A stretch of DNA of 23,303 nt from an uncultured Oscillospiraceae bacterium. GTDB taxonomy: Bacteria > Bacillota > Clostridia > Oscillospirales > Oscillospiraceae. The translations under genes and the position numbers were made by a program. How positions within the stretch are numbered: the first letter of the stretch is position 1; every line of letters starts with the position of its first letter. The DNA lies in contig CAJUPU010000043.1 of assembly GCA_910588495.1 (NCBI GenBank), forward strand, positions 1-23,303, given 5' to 3'. Of the stretch, positions 20,485 through 23,303 are shown in pieces. The notes under the pieces were generated by a model that ran no database searches, was not told the DNA's origin, and saw only the letters and a list, made by a program, of their open reading frames with translations.

Positions 20485-21501
20485 ATGGAAAATCACAAGC
20501 TGGGGAAGCAGACCTTCCAGCCCGGGTCGCCCCCCGTCATCATCGGCCACGGCTCCGCCGCGGGCAAGAAGGAGCGCCAGGGCCCCCTGGGGCGGCACTT
20601 CGACCACACCTGCGACGATGATACCTTCGGGGCCAAGACCTGGGAGCAGTCCGAGTCCGCCATGCAGCAGCTGGCCCTGGACGCGGCGCTGAAGCGGGCG
20701 GGGCTGCGCTCCCCGGACCTGGACCTGCTGCTGGCCGGCGACCTGCTCAACCAGTGCATCGGCTCGGGCTACGCCGCCCGCGCCGCCGCCATCCCCTTCT
20801 TCGGGCTGTACGGGGCCTGCTCCACCATGGGGGAGAGCCTGGCCCTGGCCTCCCTGCTGCTCAGCGGCGGGTACGGCAGATACGCCGCCGCCGTCACCTC
20901 CTCCCACTTCTGCTCGGCGGAGCGGCAGTACCGCACCCCCCTGGAGTACGGCTCCCAGCGCACCCCCACCGCCCAGTGGACGGCCACCGCCTCCGGGGCG
21001 GTGATCGTCACCAACCAGGTGCGCCCCGGCCCCCGGGTGGCCCGGGTGACGGTGGGCAAGGTGGTGGACAAGGGCATCAAGGACGCCAACAACATGGGGG
21101 CCGCCATGGCGCCCGCGGCGTATTCCACGCTGAAGGCCCACTTCGAGGACACCGCCCTGGACCCCGGCTACTACGACCTCATCGTCACCGGGGACCTGGG
21201 CAAGCTGGGCCACGAGATCGTGTGCGACTTCTTCGCCCAGGACGGGGTGGAGCTGGCCAACTACAACGACTGCGGCCTGCTGCTCTTCGACCGGGAGGAG
21301 CAGGACGTCCACGCCGGGGCGTCCGGGTGCGGCTGCTCGGCCTCGGTGCTGTGCGGCTATCTGCTGCCGGGGCTGCTGGCGGGGCGGTGGAAGCGGATCT
21401 TGTTCTGCCCCACCGGGGCGCTCCACTCCCCCACCGCCACCATGCAGGGGGAGTCGATCCCCGGCGTGTGCCACGCCATCGCGCTGGAAGGAGGCAACTG
21501 A
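20485..21501 (+). CDS. spoVAD: Stage V sporulation protein AD
   Basis: A 338-residue thiolase-fold protein that binds dipicolinic acid and belongs to the SpoVA channel moving DPA into the developing spore and out at germination. Recognised by RQGPLGRHFD, DDTFGAKTWEQSES, LLLAGDLLNQC, FGLYGACSTMGESL, SSHFCSAERQYRTPLEYG, QRTPTAQWTATASGA, YYDLIVTGDLGKLG and GCGCSASV. The ATG at 20485 has AAAGGAAG upstream. Its stop overlaps the spoVAE start (ATGA-type, one base). spoVAC, which normally precedes it, is not in the window; instead the MITE-like element and a sigma-G-type promoter lie just upstream. Confidence 0.96.
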   Translation: MENHKLGKQTFQPGSPPVIIGHGSAAGKKERQGPLGRHFDHTCDDDTFGAKTWEQSESAMQQLALDAALKRAGLRSPDLDLLLAGDLLNQCIGSGYAARAAAIPFFGLYGACSTMGESLALASLLLSGGYGRYAAAVTSSHFCSAERQYRTPLEYGSQRTPTAQWTATASGAVIVTNQVRPGPRVARVTVGKVVDKGIKDANNMGAAMAPAAYSTLKAHFEDTALDPGYYDLIVTGDLGKLGHEIVCDFFAQDGVELANYNDCGLLLFDREEQDVHAGASGCGCSASVLCGYLLPGLLAGRWKRILFCPTGALHSPTATMQGESIPGVCHAIALEGGN

Positions 21502-21857
21502 TGGACTATCTGAAAGCCTTTCTGGTGGGCGGCCTGTTCTGCGTCGTCGGCCAGGTGCTCATCGACAAGACCAAGCTCACCCCCGCCCGGATCCTGGTGG
21601 CCTACGTGGTATCCGGGGTGATACTGGGGGCGGTGGGGGTGTACGGCCCCCTGGCGGACTGGGCCGGGGCGGGGGCCACGGTGCCCCTCACCGGCTTCGG
21701 CTACAGCCTGGCCAAGGGCGTGAAGGAGGCGGTGGCGGAAAAGGGCCTGCTGGGGGCCCTCACCGGCGGCGTCACCTCCACCGCCGGGGGGATCGCCGCC
21801 GCCATCTTCCTGGGCGTGGTGGTGGCCATGCTCTTCAAACCAAAGCCCAAACACTGA
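21501..21857 (+). CDS. spoVAE: Stage V sporulation protein AE
   Basis: A 118-residue, mostly hydrophobic membrane protein of the SpoVAE (SpoVAEb) type with about four helices. The family segments GGLFCVVGQVLIDKTKLTPA, VSGVILGAVGVYGPL and VPLTGFGYSLAKGVK are clear. It is a membrane component of the spore DPA channel acting with SpoVAD. AAGGAGG lies 7 bases before the ATG, which overlaps the spoVAD stop by one base, so the pair is translationally coupled. A strong hairpin follows 22 bases after the stop. Confidence 0.95.
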   Translation: MDYLKAFLVGGLFCVVGQVLIDKTKLTPARILVAYVVSGVILGAVGVYGPLADWAGAGATVPLTGFGYSLAKGVKEAVAEKGLLGALTGGVTSTAGGIAAAIFLGVVVAMLFKPKPKH

Positions 21858-21879
21858 ATACAAATCCTAAAACGCGAAG

Positions 21880-21908
21880 GAAAGCCCCCGCCGGCGGCGG
21901 GGGCTTTC
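21880..21908. terminator. Bidirectional terminator between spoVAE and the HPr gene
   Basis: GAAAGCCCCCGCC (21880-21892) and GGCGGGGGCTTTC (21896-21908) form a 13-bp stem with a 3-base loop. It lies 22 bases after spoVAE and 3 bases after the convergent HPr-like gene's stop. Confidence 0.85.
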
Positions 21909-21911
21909 ACG

Positions 21912-22172
21912 TCACAGGTTGTCCTTGAAAAACTGCTCCAGGGCGGCGCAGTCGGCCTCCTCGTTGGCCCCCTCCACGGTGACGGTGACGGTGTCCCCCT
22001 GCTTGATGCCCAGGCCCATGAGGGCCATGAGCTTGGCGCCACCGGCGGACTTGCCGTCGGCCTTGGCGATGGTGACGGCGCTGTCCAGGGCCTTGACGGC
22101 CTTGACCAGCAGCCCGGCGGGACGGGCGTGGATGCCCACAGGGTCGGTGATGGTGTAGGTGAACTGCTTCAT
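21912..22172 (-). CDS. HPr-family phosphocarrier protein lacking Ser46
   Basis: An 86-residue HPr-fold protein. The phosphorylatable His15 is intact in VGIHARPAG (12-20), so it could accept phosphate from enzyme I. In Firmicutes HPr the regulatory Ser46 lies in NLKSIMGVMSLG. The matching segment here reads GGAKLMALMGLG, with Lys47 aligned to Ser46, so HPr kinase should not act on it and it should not support CcpA-type catabolite repression. This type is common beside ordinary HPr in clostridia and may serve a dedicated PTS. AAAGGA precedes the ATG at 22172. It lies 27 bp downstream of the GH13 gene on the same strand. Confidence 0.92.
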   Translation of the reverse strand: MKQFTYTITDPVGIHARPAGLLVKAVKALDSAVTIAKADGKSAGGAKLMALMGLGIKQGDTVTVTVEGANEEADCAALEQFFKDNL

Positions 22173-22199
22173 GATCGATCGGTCCTTTCTTTTTGTTTG

Positions 22200-23303
22200 T
22201 CACGCGTCGGCGGGCTCCGCCTCGGCGCTGGTCCGGCTCTGTTCCTGTTCCATATAATAACATCCATAGGGCGGGATACGCAAGCCCTCCAACACATATT
22301 TTCCCCCGGTGAACAAATCGGTAAACTCCCCCGGGTCCCAGGGGAAGGTGACGGTCCTGTCCTCCGGGGTGAAGTTGAACACGCCGACGATCTTCTGCCC
22401 CTCAAAATACCGCCCGATGGCCAGCACCCCATCGTCCCCGGTGTCCAGCGTCCACACGTCCGCCTCCGCGCCGAAGGCCCGGTGGGTCCGGCGCAGCTCT
22501 CCCAGGGTCCTCAGCCCCTGGAACACCCGCCCCTCGGGGGTGGAGGGGTCCCCCGCGTGGTCCGCCAGCTCCCACCGCATCCTCCCCCGGTGGAGGTAGC
22601 GGCTGTCCTCCGCCTTGTTGGGATCGTCTTTATAGCTGTAGTCGTTCACCTGGGCCAGCTCGTCCCCGCTGTACAGCAGGGGAAGCCCCGTCTGCAAAAA
22701 CACCATGGCGTGGAGGGTGATGTCGAACCGCACCGCCCGCTCCATGGCCTCCGCGTCCCCCTCGAAGCCCGCCTTCTCCACGCCGCACAGGCTGGCTGTG
22801 GTGCCGCACTGGCGGGCGTCGCCGCTGGCCGGGTCGGCGTTGTACAGCTCCCCCCGGCTGACGCTGTCCGGGACAAGGCCCTGGAACCAGTCGCTGAGGA
22901 ATTTCTTGTGGGGCACCTCGGCGATCCCCCACAGCTTCAGCGTATCGTAGTCCAGCCCCCAGCCGATGTCGTCGTGGCAGCGCAGGTAGTTGAGGAACAC
23001 GTACTGCTTGGGCAGGGCGTTGACCGCGTCCAGCTGGCGGCGCAGCAGGCGGGTGTCCTTTGTGGCCACCGTGTGCCAGGTGGTGCACATGGTGGTCACG
23101 TTGTAGAGCAGGTGGCACTCCGGCTTCTCCACCGTGCCGAAGTAGGGCACCACCTTCACCGGCTCCATCACCACCTCCCCCAGCAGGATCACGCTGGGGC
23201 ACACGATCTCCCCGATCATCCGCATCATGCGCACGATGGTGTGGACCTGGGGCAGGTTGCGGCAGTCGGTGCCCAGCTCCTTCCAGATGTAGGGCACCGC
23301 GTC
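22200..23303 (-). CDS. Amylosucrase-like GH13 enzyme, C-terminal part (cut by window edge)
   Basis: The last 367 codons of an alpha-amylase-superfamily enzyme; the frame runs off the right edge with no start. The first visible residues, DAVPYIWKELGT, match GH13 region II, so the codon at 23301-23303 is probably the nucleophile Asp. LLGEVVMEP (Glu43 of the fragment) fits the acid/base region III, and FLNYLRCHDDIGW (His110, Asp111) is region IV in the form typical of the amylosucrase subgroup (GH13_4). A C-terminal beta domain ends at TSAEAEPADA. Amylosucrases and close relatives transfer glucose from sucrose or hydrolyse or phosphorolyse it; the exact activity is unresolved. A stretch such as FLQTGLPLLYSGDELAQ supports a sucrose-acting member. 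Confidence 0.88.
   Translation of the reverse strand, partial: DAVPYIWKELGTDCRNLPQVHTIVRMMRMIGEIVCPSVILLGEVVMEPVKVVPYFGTVEKPECHLLYNVTTMCTTWHTVATKDTRLLRRQLDAVNALPKQYVFLNYLRCHDDIGWGLDYDTLKLWGIAEVPHKKFLSDWFQGLVPDSVSRGELYNADPASGDARQCGTTASLCGVEKAGFEGDAEAMERAVRFDITLHAMVFLQTGLPLLYSGDELAQVNDYSYKDDPNKAEDSRYLHRGRMRWELADHAGDPSTPEGRVFQGLRTLGELRRTHRAFGAEADVWTLDTGDDGVLAIGRYFEGQKIVGVFNFTPEDRTVTFPWDPGEFTDLFTGGKYVLEGLRIPPYGCYYMEQEQSRTSAEAEPADA

Overview
The window is GC-rich chromosomal DNA from a spore-forming member of the Firmicutes. SpoVAD and SpoVAE are encoded near the right end. The strong GC bias, the gut-type sugar-acid metabolism and the protein families suggest Oscillospiraceae relatives (Flavonifractor, Lawsonibacter, Oscillibacter type). 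That placement is inference from composition and gene content, not a database match.

Positions 1 to 13602 form an aldaric-acid (glucarate and galactarate) catabolic locus. A minus-strand operon starts at about 8780 and reads tctC, tctB, tctA (tripartite tricarboxylate transporter), two alpha/beta hydrolases, an MBL-fold hydrolase, an unrecognised two-helix membrane protein, a DapA-family lyase and the N-terminal part of glucarate dehydratase gudD, which runs off the left edge. Upstream lies a PrpR-N/PAS/AAA+/Fis regulator (minus). Divergent from it is galactarate dehydratase garD (plus). Convergent with garD is tartronate semialdehyde reductase garR (minus). Together they could import aldarates, possibly free them from esters or lactones, dehydrate both isomers to 5-keto-4-deoxyglucarate, split that to pyruvate and tartronate semialdehyde, and reduce the latter to glycerate. 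Three promoters in the locus share one layout: a (G/C)TGAAAT box exactly 49 bp upstream of a sigma-70-type -35. The regulator lacks the GAFTGA and Walker B residues needed to activate sigma-54.

Positions 13899 to 17070 hold an aldo/keto reductase, galE and a NahK-like sugar kinase, all plus strand. The galE-kinase pair suggests galactose or N-acetylhexosamine salvage. Positions 17143 to 18591 hold a small regulatory locus: a DUF3796-type membrane protein and an XRE-type repressor behind a strong promoter decorated with AT-rich boxes, then a DUF5655-type protein whose ribosome binding site lies in one arm of a perfect inverted repeat.

Positions 18758 to 20117 (minus) encode an acyl-ACP thioesterase coupled to a zinc-ribbon protein. 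The gene-free stretch 20118 to 20484 holds the promoter and 5' hairpin of the zinc-ribbon gene, a 158-bp MITE-like element with inverted ends and a CTCAG duplication, and a candidate sigma-G promoter for spoVAD-spoVAE. The right end carries an HPr-like protein lacking the regulatory Ser46 and the C-terminal part of an amylosucrase-like GH13 enzyme. I saw no tRNA, rRNA, CRISPR array or complete insertion sequence.
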